Assembly: GCA_009911305.1 (NCBI GenBank)
Contig: QXXC01000002.1
Span: forward strand, 124,001-188,000
Length of the DNA: 64,000 bases
Direction: 5' to 3'
Source of the DNA: Clostridiaceae bacterium
Lineage (GTDB): Bacteria > Bacillota > Clostridia > Lachnospirales > Lachnospiraceae
The notes below the pieces were generated by a model. That model saw only the letters and a list, made by a program, of their open reading frames with translations, was not told the origin of the DNA and ran no database searches. Both the position numbers and the translations under genes were made by a program. Shown here piece after piece: positions 8,185 to 16,986 of the stretch (the first letter of the stretch is position 1; the number at the start of each line of letters is the position of its first letter).

Positions 8185-9159
8185 ATGGATCTGAAAAATT
8201 TAATCAGCTTCATTCAGGTTGCAGAGCTGTCAAGCTTTACCAGGGCTGCGCGGGCGCTGGGCTATTCCCAGTCCACGGTTTCCTCGCATATCAGGCAGTT
8301 GGAGACGGAGCTCGGCTCCCAACTGTTTGAACGCATTAACCATACCGTTGTGCTGACGCAGAGAGGGCGAGAGATTTTGTATTACGCCCAGCAGATCACG
8401 CTTTTGACCAAAGAGATGGAGGACAGTATGCGGGAGGAAAAAAGCGTGCGCGGCCATGTGAGGCTGGCCATGGCAGACTCCCTGTGCGATTCGCTCTTAA
8501 GGGATCGGTTCCTGGAATTCCGCAGGCAATACCCGGATATTACCCTGAAAATCACGGCGGCAGGGACAGAGGAGATGTTCAGGCTCTTAAACCACAATGA
8601 GGCGGACGCCATTCTGACGCTGGACAACCACATTTATAATGCGGAGTACGTGATTGTGCGGGAGGAAAAAGTAGAGATGCATTTTGTGGCAGATCCGGAA
8701 TGCCCGCTGTGCGGAAGAAGAGGCCTTACGATCCGGGATCTGGTAAAGGAACCCTTTATTCTGACAGAAAAGGGGATGAGCTACCGCCGCCTCATGGATG
8801 AGGAGCTGGCGGCCCGTTCGCTGGAGATACGGCCCATACTCGAGATTGGAGGCACGGGCCGGATATGCTCGCTGGTAAAGCAGGGAGCGGGGATTTCCTT
8901 TCTGCCGGATTATGTGACGGCACAGGACGAACGGGAAGGCGGGCTCTGCCGGCTGGATGTGCGGGGATTTGAGATCGATATATGGAAGCAGCTTCTGTAC
9001 CACAGAAATAAATGGATTTCCCCGCAGCTTAAGTCTGTGCTGTCTTACTGTGTGGGAAGGGAGTTCCTGCCAGAGGAAGCGCTGGATGCGGCATCTGCCG
9101 GATCGTCTGCCAGCGGGGGTTACTCCCCCATCAGCCGCCCCAGATCCGACAGAATCTGA
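8185..9159 (+). CDS. LysR-family transcriptional regulator
   Basis: The 324-aa protein has the LysR winged helix-turn-helix at residues 1-60 (MDLKNLISFIQVAELSSFTR, YSQSTVSSHIRQLE, LGSQLFER) and a substrate-binding co-inducer domain from about residue 88. AGGAGG precedes the ATG. It is divergent from the AGCS symporter, so the simplest reading is that it senses the imported amino acid or a product and controls that gene. The protein is slightly longer than usual (about 300 aa); its last 13 codons overlap the 3' end of the convergent gene at 9120-10217. Confidence 0.92.
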   Translation: MDLKNLISFIQVAELSSFTRAARALGYSQSTVSSHIRQLETELGSQLFERINHTVVLTQRGREILYYAQQITLLTKEMEDSMREEKSVRGHVRLAMADSLCDSLLRDRFLEFRRQYPDITLKITAAGTEEMFRLLNHNEADAILTLDNHIYNAEYVIVREEKVEMHFVADPECPLCGRRGLTIRDLVKEPFILTEKGMSYRRLMDEELAARSLEIRPILEIGGTGRICSLVKQGAGISFLPDYVTAQDEREGGLCRLDVRGFEIDIWKQLLYHRNKWISPQLKSVLSYCVGREFLPEEALDAASAGSSASGGYSPISRPRSDRI

Positions 9160-10217
9160 TCCAGATTGCGCTCCACAACCTCATAGACCACGATATCCGG
9201 CCTGTTTTCCTCCAGAAGGGAGCAGTCGAATGCCTGTCGGTGGTAAAAGTCCGCAAAGCGGAAATATTTGCAAAGCGCCGGAGCCAGCGCGACGCCAAAC
9301 GAATCCCGGTATATGGCGATCCGGCGCGGATCCGGTGAGTCAGGCGTTGTATAGCGGACGATGTTTCCATCTCCCGCCGGATCAGAAAATTCCGAGGGAA
9401 GCTCGTCATAGTACCCGCGAATGGATGCGGACGAGTCGTCCGCAAGGGACTCTGGCATGTGAAAAAGGCTGGCCAGATCCCCGTATTTGCCCGGAATATA
9501 CTCTACCTGGATATCCTTGACAGAGACAGGAGAACCGCCCGCCATTTCGATCAGCATCTGCGCGGCGACAAAGCCGGCGGCGTCGTTCCAGTGTGTGTCG
9601 GTCTTGAAATACCACTGATAGTCCCGGTTTTCCATCAGATAACCGGACGGATCAGCGATCAGGCCCGGCATGCGGCCTGTGACGGCCTCTATCAGCTCCT
9701 CGCGGCGCGTGGGGGCGTCGGGGGGAATAAAGCCGTCAGGGAGATATTCCCTGTAGATCCCCTCTTTATTCGGCGCAATGAGGACAAGGAAACGAACGCC
9801 CTGCTGCTCAAAATATTCCTGTGCGGTCAGGAGCTTTTCTGTGATGGCCGAGAGCTCCTCCGGCGAGAACCGGTTGACGCCGAGGAAATCCTCGACGGAG
9901 CTTCCGGCGGCGTAGAAATACCAGCCGTCCTTTCCCTTTATGACCTCCCGTGAATCGGCATGATCAAACAGCGCCAGATTCAGGGATGAATTCAGGCTCA
10001 GAAAGCGGTTGCGGAAAGCGGCGTGATCATTGATATAAAGTTCGATATCCGCAGGAAGGGAATCTAAGTTTTCCCATGAAACGGAGGGGAACCGCGCAAG
10101 CGTCCTGTTTTCACGGTTTTCCAGATCCGCCTCTGTTTTCAGCAGCGGAAACAGCAGGTTCGGGGCCATAAGAACAGCCCCGAACGCGGCAATCATCAGA
10201 TGCTTCATGCGTATCAT
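9120..10217 (-). CDS. AlgX/DHHW-type SGNH-like protein (putative surface O-acetylation factor)
   Basis: This 365-aa protein has an N-terminal membrane anchor or signal (MIRMKHLMIAAFGAVLMAPN), the segment IKGKDGWYFYA, and the paired catalytic-type motifs DTHWND and IYRDSFG, as in AlgX/AlgJ and other DHHW proteins. Relatives move or attach acetyl groups on exported polysaccharides together with an MBOAT acyltransferase; no MBOAT gene is present here. The ATG overlaps the 3' end of the histidine kinase gene by 4 bp, so regulator, kinase and this gene form one operon. The 3' end overlaps the convergent LysR gene by 40 bp. Confidence 0.75.
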   Translation of the reverse strand: MIRMKHLMIAAFGAVLMAPNLLFPLLKTEADLENRENRTLARFPSVSWENLDSLPADIELYINDHAAFRNRFLSLNSSLNLALFDHADSREVIKGKDGWYFYAAGSSVEDFLGVNRFSPEELSAITEKLLTAQEYFEQQGVRFLVLIAPNKEGIYREYLPDGFIPPDAPTRREELIEAVTGRMPGLIADPSGYLMENRDYQWYFKTDTHWNDAAGFVAAQMLIEMAGGSPVSVKDIQVEYIPGKYGDLASLFHMPESLADDSSASIRGYYDELPSEFSDPAGDGNIVRYTTPDSPDPRRIAIYRDSFGVALAPALCKYFRFADFYHRQAFDCSLLEENRPDIVVYEVVERNLDQILSDLGRLMGE

Positions 10218-12589
10218 AATCTGTCGTCTCCAGTCTGTAAGGTAGATTCCGCACGCTGCTTCACGAGAAAGGCCACCCTGGCCTTGAACAGATCCCCATC
10301 GATATAGAGATCAAAGCGTCCGTTCTGCAGCTCTGTTAAATCCTTGGCAATCGCCAGTCCCAGGCCGCTCCCCTCCGTGGTGCGTGAGACGTCCCCGCGC
10401 ACAAAGCGCTCTGTCAGCTCATCAGCCCGGATATTTAAGGGCGTGGCAGAGATATTTTTAATGGTAAAAACAGCCTGCGCCCTTTCCTGACCGTCCTCCC
10501 CTGCCGGAAGCAGCTCCTTAGAGACTTCCACATAGATACGGCTGTGCTCCATGGCATATTTAAACGCGTTATTGTACAGGTTTTCCAGAATGCGCCACAG
10601 CCTGCGTCCGTCCGCCTCGATGATAAGGCTCTCCTGCTCCTGCGCTGTGGTGACGAGCTGTAAATGGCGGCTGGCAAATTTCTCCTCAAATTCGCCGTTC
10701 GTCTGATGCACCAGCTCGACCAGGTCAATATCCGAGATCTCCAGCTTGATGTTGCCGGAGCTGGCCTTGGAGGCTTCCACCAGATCCTCGGTCAGTGTCT
10801 TAAGGCGCTGGGATTTCTGCTCCAGGACCTCCAGATAGCGGAGAATTTTTTCATCCTGTATATCCTCACGCCGGATCAGATTCACATAATTTAAAATCGA
10901 GGTCAGGGGCGTTTTGATATCATGGGATACATTGGTGATCAGATCCGCCTTGAGGCGCTCGCTCTTGACCTTTTCCTTAAGGGCTGTCTCAAGGCCGGCG
11001 CTTAAATTATTGATCCCTTCCGCAAGCGTGAGCTCCTGGCCTTCAAAGCCGTCGAGATCGAGCTGGTAGCTGGTCTCCCCGCCGGCCAGACGCCCGACCG
11101 CGCCGCGTATCAGATCCAGATCCGCCGAACGCTTGTACAGGAGATAGAATACCCATAAATTGAAAAACGCGCAGGCAAGTATGACGACGCCTGAAAGAAG
11201 GTGCAGAAGCAGCCGGCTCACATACATCCGGTCCCACACAAACCAGGTCAGGCTTATGAGGGCGGTATTGACCGTCAGATACCCAAGAAAGCTGACGGTC
11301 AGGCGTCCGGTAAAGCTCTGGCCTGTCAGGAGGATGGAAAGCCGCTTTGACCAGGCGCAGGCCAGGCTTCTGCTCCACAGCGTGCCGGCCTTATAGCGCC
11401 GCAAAAGGCTGAAGAAAAGAAGCAGCCCGCCTAAGTACAGCACGGCTGTATACAGCACGCGCGCCGCAAAATCCCATGATTCCTCCGGCAGGATCAGATG
11501 GGAGATGCGTACCAGCCCGGTCTTGCAGATCCAGAGGGAAACGGCTGTCAGCGCAGAAAAAAAGAGAATACCCGTCTCCGTAGTGGTGCGGTCAAAGCCG
11601 TGCAGTGTAATGCTGCGATCCGATATGCTCTGGCGCCCGGAAATCCGGATCAGGAATAAAAGCGTAATCAGGGCGATCAGTCCCCCGCAGATCAGCAGCA
11701 CAAAACCGGAGATATAGCGGTTCTGCATCCGGATATAGTCCTCCCTGCCCTCTGAATAGACATCCCGGAAGGGATATGCGGTATCCACCCCTGCCAGAAG
11801 GTAAAAGCTGTTGCCCACATATGGATTATTGGCGGACAGCGAGGGGATCGTGCTCAGGGCAATGGAAAAATTCGTGTCATAAAACAGGGAATCCCCGGAA
11901 AAATACGCATACGTTCCCAAAGCTTTTGCCGTATCAGGCGTCAGCTCCGGATCGTTTGTATATACGCTGAGCGCCCCGGACTCCGGATCCCGGTACTCAA
12001 TCTTATAGTGCAGATTGCTGTCGCCGATGACCAGGCGGTCATAGGTGGCGTAATACCGGTGAAGGACATCCATGATTTCCAGGGAAATCTCCTCCAGCGT
12101 GGTCCGGCGCATACCCGGCGAAATGCCGCTGTAGCGCTTTTCCGGTTCGCTGGCGGACCAGTTTACATAGCCCTCCCCCGGATCCGGGACCCCGGCAGGA
12201 TCCGAGACTTTCGCGCAGAGGAAATCCTCTGTCAGCCGGTATCCCCGGGCCTCCAGGTAAGAGATGAGATCCGTCACGGCAAAATCTTTCGTCTCGTTCG
12301 GGCCAAAGGTCATCCGGAGCAGGATTTTCGAGGCGTCAAGGGAGTCATCATTTTCAAACACATCCAGGTATTCAATATAGTGAAAAATATTGCCCAGATC
12401 CCGGTTGAACTGCGCGGAGAATGCCTCCGTTTCCTCATAGGGCACATTTTTAACTCCGACAATGCCTGTCCCGAAATTATCATTTAAGTACATAAAGCCA
12501 ATGCCGCAGAACATGACAGCCAGGAACAGAAGATGCAGGACGCTGGCAGCCAGCTTTTGGGTGCGCGCCGGCAGATAAGAGAGCTTCAT
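10214..12589 (-). CDS. Sensor histidine kinase (VanS-like, multi-pass)
   Basis: The 791-aa membrane kinase has an N-terminal TM helix (residues about 12-34), a large external domain of about 260 residues, then several TM helices between about 290 and 490. A cytoplasmic linker leads to the dimerisation box with phospho-acceptor His (NVSHDIKTPLTSILNYVNLI), the N box (LENLYNNAFKYAM) and the G box (EGSGLGLAIAKDLTEL). The GRLAGGETSYQLDLDGFEG stretch before the H box looks HAMP-like. It lies 12 bp after its response regulator gene and overlaps the AlgX-like gene, suggesting an envelope-related signal. Confidence 0.92.
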   Translation of the reverse strand: MKLSYLPARTQKLAASVLHLLFLAVMFCGIGFMYLNDNFGTGIVGVKNVPYEETEAFSAQFNRDLGNIFHYIEYLDVFENDDSLDASKILLRMTFGPNETKDFAVTDLISYLEARGYRLTEDFLCAKVSDPAGVPDPGEGYVNWSASEPEKRYSGISPGMRRTTLEEISLEIMDVLHRYYATYDRLVIGDSNLHYKIEYRDPESGALSVYTNDPELTPDTAKALGTYAYFSGDSLFYDTNFSIALSTIPSLSANNPYVGNSFYLLAGVDTAYPFRDVYSEGREDYIRMQNRYISGFVLLICGGLIALITLLFLIRISGRQSISDRSITLHGFDRTTTETGILFFSALTAVSLWICKTGLVRISHLILPEESWDFAARVLYTAVLYLGGLLLFFSLLRRYKAGTLWSRSLACAWSKRLSILLTGQSFTGRLTVSFLGYLTVNTALISLTWFVWDRMYVSRLLLHLLSGVVILACAFFNLWVFYLLYKRSADLDLIRGAVGRLAGGETSYQLDLDGFEGQELTLAEGINNLSAGLETALKEKVKSERLKADLITNVSHDIKTPLTSILNYVNLIRREDIQDEKILRYLEVLEQKSQRLKTLTEDLVEASKASSGNIKLEISDIDLVELVHQTNGEFEEKFASRHLQLVTTAQEQESLIIEADGRRLWRILENLYNNAFKYAMEHSRIYVEVSKELLPAGEDGQERAQAVFTIKNISATPLNIRADELTERFVRGDVSRTTEGSGLGLAIAKDLTELQNGRFDLYIDGDLFKARVAFLVKQRAESTLQTGDDRL

Positions 12590-12601
12590 AATACGCCCTC
12601 C

Positions 12602-13297
12602 CTACTGCTTTTCGATCTTATAGCCAACACCCCATACGACCTTTAAATACCGGGGCTCCCGGGGATTGATCTCAATCTTTTCGCGGATATGGCGGATGTG
12701 GACCGCAACCGTATTGTCCGCCCCAATGGCCTCTTCGTTCCAGATCTCCTCATAGATCTGGTCAATCGAGAACACCTTCCCGGCATTTTTAACCAGGAGC
12801 AGCAGGATATTATACTCAATCGGGGTCAGCTTAATCAGATCACCGTCCACGGTCACTTCCTTGTTCTCGTCATTGATCTGAAGGCCGCCGCACTTGAAGA
12901 CATGGGTATTGGCCTGCGTGTTCATATTGCCGAGCTGGGTGTAGCGCCTTAACTGCGACTTCACCCGGGCAACCAGCTCCAGGGGATTAAACGGCTTGGA
13001 GATATAGTCGTCCGCCCCGATATTTAAGCCCAGGATCTTATCCGTGTCCTCGGATTTGGCTGAGAGGATAATGATCGGGATGCTGCTGGTTTCCCGCACC
13101 TTTAACGTGGTGCGGATCCCGTCCAGGCCGGGCATCATGACATCCAGAATCATCAGGTTTATGTTGTGGGTCTGAAGAAGCTCCAGGGCCTCAAAGCCGT
13201 CGTAGGCCTTGACCACCTCAAAGCCCTCGCCGGTCAGATAGATGTCTATGGCTTCTACAATTTGTTTATCGTCATCGCATACAAGAACAGTCTGCAT
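12602..13297 (-). CDS. OmpR/PhoB-family response regulator
   Basis: At 231 aa, residues 1-115 form a receiver domain with the acidic triplet DDD at 8-10, phospho-acceptor Asp52 (LMILDVMMPGLDG), switch Ser/Thr (IILSAKSED) and Lys in YISKPFNP. Residues about 130-231 are an OmpR winged helix (LTPIEYNILLLLVKNAGKV, VHIRHIREKIE, VVWGVGYKIEK). The kinase partner is the next gene, 12 bp downstream. The start ATG follows GGAGGGAATTTCCT. Confidence 0.95.
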   Translation of the reverse strand: MQTVLVCDDDKQIVEAIDIYLTGEGFEVVKAYDGFEALELLQTHNINLMILDVMMPGLDGIRTTLKVRETSSIPIIILSAKSEDTDKILGLNIGADDYISKPFNPLELVARVKSQLRRYTQLGNMNTQANTHVFKCGGLQINDENKEVTVDGDLIKLTPIEYNILLLLVKNAGKVFSIDQIYEEIWNEEAIGADNTVAVHIRHIREKIEINPREPRYLKVVWGVGYKIEKQ

Positions 13298-13526
13298 AGG
13301 AAATTCCCTCCTGAATTACGTTGGATTTGTTGTTGGACGGGCCGTAAAAGGCTTTTTTTATTATACAACGAAAGAGGGGGGAAAGAATAGTCTTTTTTCC
13401 TTAAAATGTATTTGCCGGACGGGCCGCTTTGCTGATGCACGCCGGCTCCGTTCGGCTGAATGGTATACAGTAACTAAAATGTCAATCTTTTTTAAGAAAT
13501 TTGTAATAAAATGCGTAAAATATTTA

Positions 13527-13555
13527 TCGACAATGCGATCTGATTCGTATATAAT
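13527..13555 (+). promoter_or_regulatory. Promoter of the lipoprotein gene
   Basis: TCGACA and TATAAT are exactly 17 bp apart, 64 bp upstream of the ATG at 13620. The rest of the 322-bp gap back to the response regulator is AT-rich and shows no other gene. Confidence 0.65.
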
Positions 13556-13619
13556 CTAAAAGGTATAGCCGGACAGCGGGGTTCGGCTAAAAGATTGTTA
13601 AGGAGGAGAAAAAGAAACG

Positions 13620-14321
13620 ATGAAAAGGATGAAGAAACTTGCAGCCCTTCTGCTCGCTGTGATGATGATCTGCAGCATGGCCCTGATGGGATGCGGCGCG
13701 AAGCTGGATCCGGCTGATCAGGTAATTGGCGCGATGTATGAACTGGCACTGAGAGATAATGCCACTCCGTTAAAGGATCTGCTGGGCTTTGAGAGCGAGG
13801 ACGACGTAAGGGCTTCCATCATGGAGGACGGCGGCGAGAACGGCCTTCTTGAGAGCGTAAAGGCACAGTTTGAGGCATACGATGTGGAAGTGACCGACGA
13901 GGAGCTCCAGGGCATGATCGATTCGGTTCAGTCCATGCTTGCAAAGCTCACCTACACCGCAGAGATCACGGAGGAGAGCAAGGATAAGACCACGGTTGTC
14001 CTCAAGGTAAACGGATTCTCCATGCAGGAGATTCAGGATGTTATGCTGTCCACGCAGGAGTCTGAGATGGCAAAGCTCACGGAAGAGCAGCAGATGGCAA
14101 TCGCCGGCGGCGATACCGATGCCCTTCGCGAGTTTGTTGTAAGTTTCATGACCGAATATATGAAAAATGTAGCGGCTCTTGAGCCGTCTGCCGAGACGAC
14201 AGATATCACCGTTGAGTGCGAGAAGCTGAAGCTGGATGTAAGCGGCAAGGAAAAGGTAGCGTGGCTCCCGTCTGACGTAAACAAATTCGCACAGGATGTA
14301 GAGAACGCTGTATTCAGATAA
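13620..14321 (+). CDS. Putative lipoprotein, DUF5105-like
   Basis: The 233-aa product begins with a lipoprotein signal peptide: positive MKRMKK, a hydrophobic core, and the lipobox LMGC with the lipid-modified Cys at about residue 25. The mature part is acidic and helical (ESEDDVRASIMEDGG, TDEELQGMIDSVQSMLAKL). From memory it resembles the DUF5105 lipoproteins of clostridia, of unknown function. It has its own promoter and terminator, so it is a single-gene unit. It would sit on the outer face of the membrane. Confidence 0.75.
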   Translation: MKRMKKLAALLLAVMMICSMALMGCGAKLDPADQVIGAMYELALRDNATPLKDLLGFESEDDVRASIMEDGGENGLLESVKAQFEAYDVEVTDEELQGMIDSVQSMLAKLTYTAEITEESKDKTTVVLKVNGFSMQEIQDVMLSTQESEMAKLTEEQQMAIAGGDTDALREFVVSFMTEYMKNVAALEPSAETTDITVECEKLKLDVSGKEKVAWLPSDVNKFAQDVENAVFR

Positions 14322-14381
14322 TTGCTCTGAACGTTTATAGCCGCGGCTTATGCGGATACATAATGATAATAAAACAAAAAT

Positions 14382-14426
14382 ACCGTATTGATTCCTGAAA
14401 TATCAGAGGATCGATACGGTTTTTTG
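14382..14426 (+). terminator. Rho-independent terminator after the lipoprotein gene
   Basis: The stem starts ACCGTATTGAT and ends ATCGATACGGT with minor mismatches, followed by six T residues. It lies about 60 bp after the lipoprotein stop and before the fab promoter. Confidence 0.8.
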
Positions 14427-14521
14427 TGTAAAGGGCGCAATTTAAGAAAGCAGCGGTTTCCGGCAGCCTCCCTGCGCAATCGGCCGGCATTTGTCTGTAA
14501 CACCTTTTTTACAAGTTGTTC

Positions 14522-14550
14522 TTGACAAATACAGGAAGATTCGATATGCT
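14522..14550 (+). promoter_or_regulatory. Promoter of the fab operon
   Basis: A consensus TTGACA is followed after 17 bp by TATGCT. The predicted start near 14557 leaves a leader of about 60 nt before fabH. Confidence 0.75.
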
Positions 14551-14558
14551 GTGAATGA

Positions 14559-14571
14559 TTTGAAACTCAAA
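14559..14571. promoter_or_regulatory. TTTGA-N3-TCAAA palindrome just after the fab promoter (FabT-like operator)
   Basis: TTTGA and TCAAA flank AAC, forming a perfect 5-3-5 palindrome at about +2 to +14. As I recall, FabT, the MarR-family repressor of fatty-acid genes in Firmicutes, binds TTTGA-type palindromes. No fabT gene lies beside it. Confidence 0.5.
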
Positions 14572-14616
14572 ACATTTGATACAATGTAGAAGCCATTAAG
14601 AGAAGCGGGAAGAACT

Positions 14617-15579
14617 ATGACAGCGAGAATCATTGGAACCGGCTCATATGCGCCGGAGCGTATTGTAACAAACAAAGATTTGATGAAGTTCCTTGATACG
14701 GATGACGAATGGATCCGGGAGAGGACCGGAATCTGTGAGCGCCGTGTCTCCACAGGGGAGGGAACCTCTGATCTGGCAATCCATGCGGCCGAAAGGGCGA
14801 TTGCGGACGCAGGCATTGACCCTGAGGAGATTGAGATTTTGATTGTGGGAACGTGTACGCCGGATAACAGCTTTCCGAGCGCGGCGACGGATGTACAGAG
14901 AGCTGTCGGGGCGGTCAATGCGGTGGCCTTTGACGTGACGGCGGCCTGTTCCGGCTTTATTTACGGGCTCCATATCGTACAGGGCTTTATCCAGTCCGGA
15001 ACGTATAAAACCGCGCTGGTGATTGGGGCGGAAACCATAAGTAAGGTGCTGGACTGGACGGATCGCGGATCCTGTATCCTGTTTGGAGACGGGGCGGGCG
15101 CGGCTGTGATCCGGGCGGAAGAGACGGGCGTGATCCGGACCCTGGCCGGGAGCGACGGGCGCAAGGGCCATGTGCTGGGATGCCAGGCGAGGACGCTTGA
15201 TAACTGTCTGACCGGGCGTAAGCCGGAGCCGGGCTTTCTGACCATGGATGGCCAGGAGGTATTTAAATTTGCCGTCAAAAAAGTGCCGGAGATTGTGAGC
15301 CAGATTCTGGAGGAGAGCGGGATCGATCGCGGGCAGGTGGATCACTATGTCCTCCATCAGGCAAATATGCGGATCCTGGAGTCCGCGTCACGGCGTCTGA
15401 AGGTTCCGATGGAAAAGATCCCGGTCAATATTGACCGCTATGGAAATACGTCCGCAGCGTCGGTTCCGATCCTTCTGGATGAGATGAACCGGGAGGGGCG
15501 GCTCAAGCGGGGCGATACGCTCGTTATGGCGGGCTTTGGAGCCGGACTGACATGGGGGGCCGCGCTGCTGAAGTGGTAG
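14617..15579 (+). CDS. fabH: Beta-ketoacyl-ACP synthase III
   Basis: FabH starts fatty-acid synthesis by condensing an acyl-CoA primer with malonyl-ACP. The 320-aa protein has the catalytic Cys in VTAACSGFIYGLH (residue about 112), His in VLHQANMRI and Asn in YGNTSAASVP. It is the first gene of the fab operon and has the TTGACA promoter upstream. A 159-bp gap with its own promoter separates it from acpP, so fabH and the rest may be expressed at different levels. Confidence 0.95.
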   Translation: MTARIIGTGSYAPERIVTNKDLMKFLDTDDEWIRERTGICERRVSTGEGTSDLAIHAAERAIADAGIDPEEIEILIVGTCTPDNSFPSAATDVQRAVGAVNAVAFDVTAACSGFIYGLHIVQGFIQSGTYKTALVIGAETISKVLDWTDRGSCILFGDGAGAAVIRAEETGVIRTLAGSDGRKGHVLGCQARTLDNCLTGRKPEPGFLTMDGQEVFKFAVKKVPEIVSQILEESGIDRGQVDHYVLHQANMRILESASRRLKVPMEKIPVNIDRYGNTSAASVPILLDEMNREGRLKRGDTLVMAGFGAGLTWGAALLKW

Positions 15580-15643
15580 TCAGGCCGCTGTATGCAGGCC
15601 GCGCCGGACGATTACGTTTTTTATAGTGTATACAAGCATTTTG

Positions 15644-15672
15644 TTGCTGTGACAGGCAAGCTGTGGTATAGT
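15644..15672 (+). promoter_or_regulatory. Internal promoter before acpP
   Basis: TTGCTG and TATAGT are 17 bp apart, 67 bp upstream of acpP. It would give the abundant carrier protein extra transcription, independent of the fabH promoter. Confidence 0.55.
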
Positions 15673-15738
15673 ACATGGCAGGAGGCGGGACAACGCTTCT
15701 CATATAGAAAATTATAAAAGATAAAGGAGAATGAAACT

Positions 15739-15972
15739 ATGTTAGAGAAAATGAAAGAAATGATCGCAGAGCAGTTAAGCGTAGAGGCAGACAGCGTGAC
15801 CGAGGCTTCTTCCTTCAAGGACGATTTAGGCGCTGATTCCCTGGATTTATTTGAGCTTGTGATGGCGCTGGAGGACGAGTACGGCGTGGAGATCCCGGCA
15901 GAGGATCTGCAGAATCTCCTGACCGTTGGTGATGTAATGAATTATCTGAAAGAAAAAGGTGTTGAGGCATAA
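15739..15972 (+). CDS. acpP: Acyl carrier protein
   Basis: The 77-aa acidic protein carries the 4'-phosphopantetheine attachment Ser in DDLGADSLDLFELVMALEDE, about residue 36. It holds growing acyl chains for all the enzymes encoded downstream. AAAGGAGAATG precedes the ATG. Its stop codon overlaps the fabK start by one base (TAATG), so fabK translation is probably coupled to this gene. Confidence 0.96.
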   Translation: MLEKMKEMIAEQLSVEADSVTEASSFKDDLGADSLDLFELVMALEDEYGVEIPAEDLQNLLTVGDVMNYLKEKGVEA

Positions 15973-16907
15973 TGAAAACACGGATAACAGAATTGCTGGG
16001 GATTGAGCATCCGATCATCCAGGGCGGCATGGCCTGGGTGGCGGAGCACAATCTGGCCGCCGCCGTTTCGGAGGCAGGAGGCCTGGGCCTGATCGGCGGG
16101 GCGAACGCCCCCGGCGAGGCAGTCCGGGAAGAGATAAGGAAGGCCAGGGAGATGACAAAGAAGCCGTTTGGCGTCAATGTCATGCTCATGAGCCCTCATG
16201 CGGACGACGTGGCGAAGGTTGTGGTAGAGGAAGGCATCAAGGTCGTAACGACCGGAGCCGGAATCCCCGGAAAGTACATGGGCATGTGGAAGGAGGCCGG
16301 GATACGGGTGATTCCGGTGGTGGCTTCCGTAGCGCAGGCCAGGATGATGGAAAAGGGCGGAGCCGATGCGGTGGTGGCCGAGGGAATGGAGTCAGGCGGC
16401 CATATCGGCGAGGCCACGACGATGACGCTGGTTCCGCAGGTTGCGGACGCGGTATCCATCCCGGTGATTGCCGCGGGCGGTATCGCTGACGGCAGAGGGA
16501 TTGCCGCCGCCTTTATGCTGGGAGCAGAGGCGGTTCAGATGGGAACCCGGTTTGTGGTATCCAAAGAGTCCATTGTCCATCAAAACTACAAGGATCGTCT
16601 GATTAAGGCCAAGGATATTGATTCAGCCGTCACCGGAACCAGCCACGGGCATCCGATCCGCTGTCTGAGAAACAAGATGACCAGGGAGTACATCCGCCTG
16701 GAAAAGGAAGGGAAGTCCTTTGAGGAGCTGGAGTATCTGACGCTGGGCGCTTTGAGAAAGGCGGTCATGGAAGGCGATGTGGAGTCAGGAACCGTGATGG
16801 CCGGCCAGATCGCAGGTATGGTCAAACGGGAACAGACCTGCAGGGAAATGATTGAAGAAATGATGGCCCAGGCGGAGGCGCTTCTTAAGGGGCGCCGGGG
16901 CGTCTGA
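15972..16907 (+). CDS. fabK: Enoyl-ACP reductase II (FMN-dependent)
   Basis: FabK reduces trans-2-enoyl-ACP with NAD(P)H via FMN and replaces FabI in many clostridia and streptococci. The 311-aa TIM-barrel flavoprotein begins with IEHPIIQGGMAWVAEHNLAA and has KPFGVNVML, TGAGIPGKYM, EGMESGGHIGEATTMTL and IAAGGIADGRG, plus AVQMGTRF for FMN phosphate binding. It sits in the fab operon directly after acpP, which distinguishes it from nitronate monooxygenase paralogues such as 22393-23496. Confidence 0.93.
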   Translation: MKTRITELLGIEHPIIQGGMAWVAEHNLAAAVSEAGGLGLIGGANAPGEAVREEIRKAREMTKKPFGVNVMLMSPHADDVAKVVVEEGIKVVTTGAGIPGKYMGMWKEAGIRVIPVVASVAQARMMEKGGADAVVAEGMESGGHIGEATTMTLVPQVADAVSIPVIAAGGIADGRGIAAAFMLGAEAVQMGTRFVVSKESIVHQNYKDRLIKAKDIDSAVTGTSHGHPIRCLRNKMTREYIRLEKEGKSFEELEYLTLGALRKAVMEGDVESGTVMAGQIAGMVKREQTCREMIEEMMAQAEALLKGRRGV

Positions 16908-16986
16908 CAGCCAGCATTTGAATAACTTTGAAGAATGCCGCGGCGGCGAACGCGCTGCCGGGCAGTTTAATACGTGAGGTAACGCT

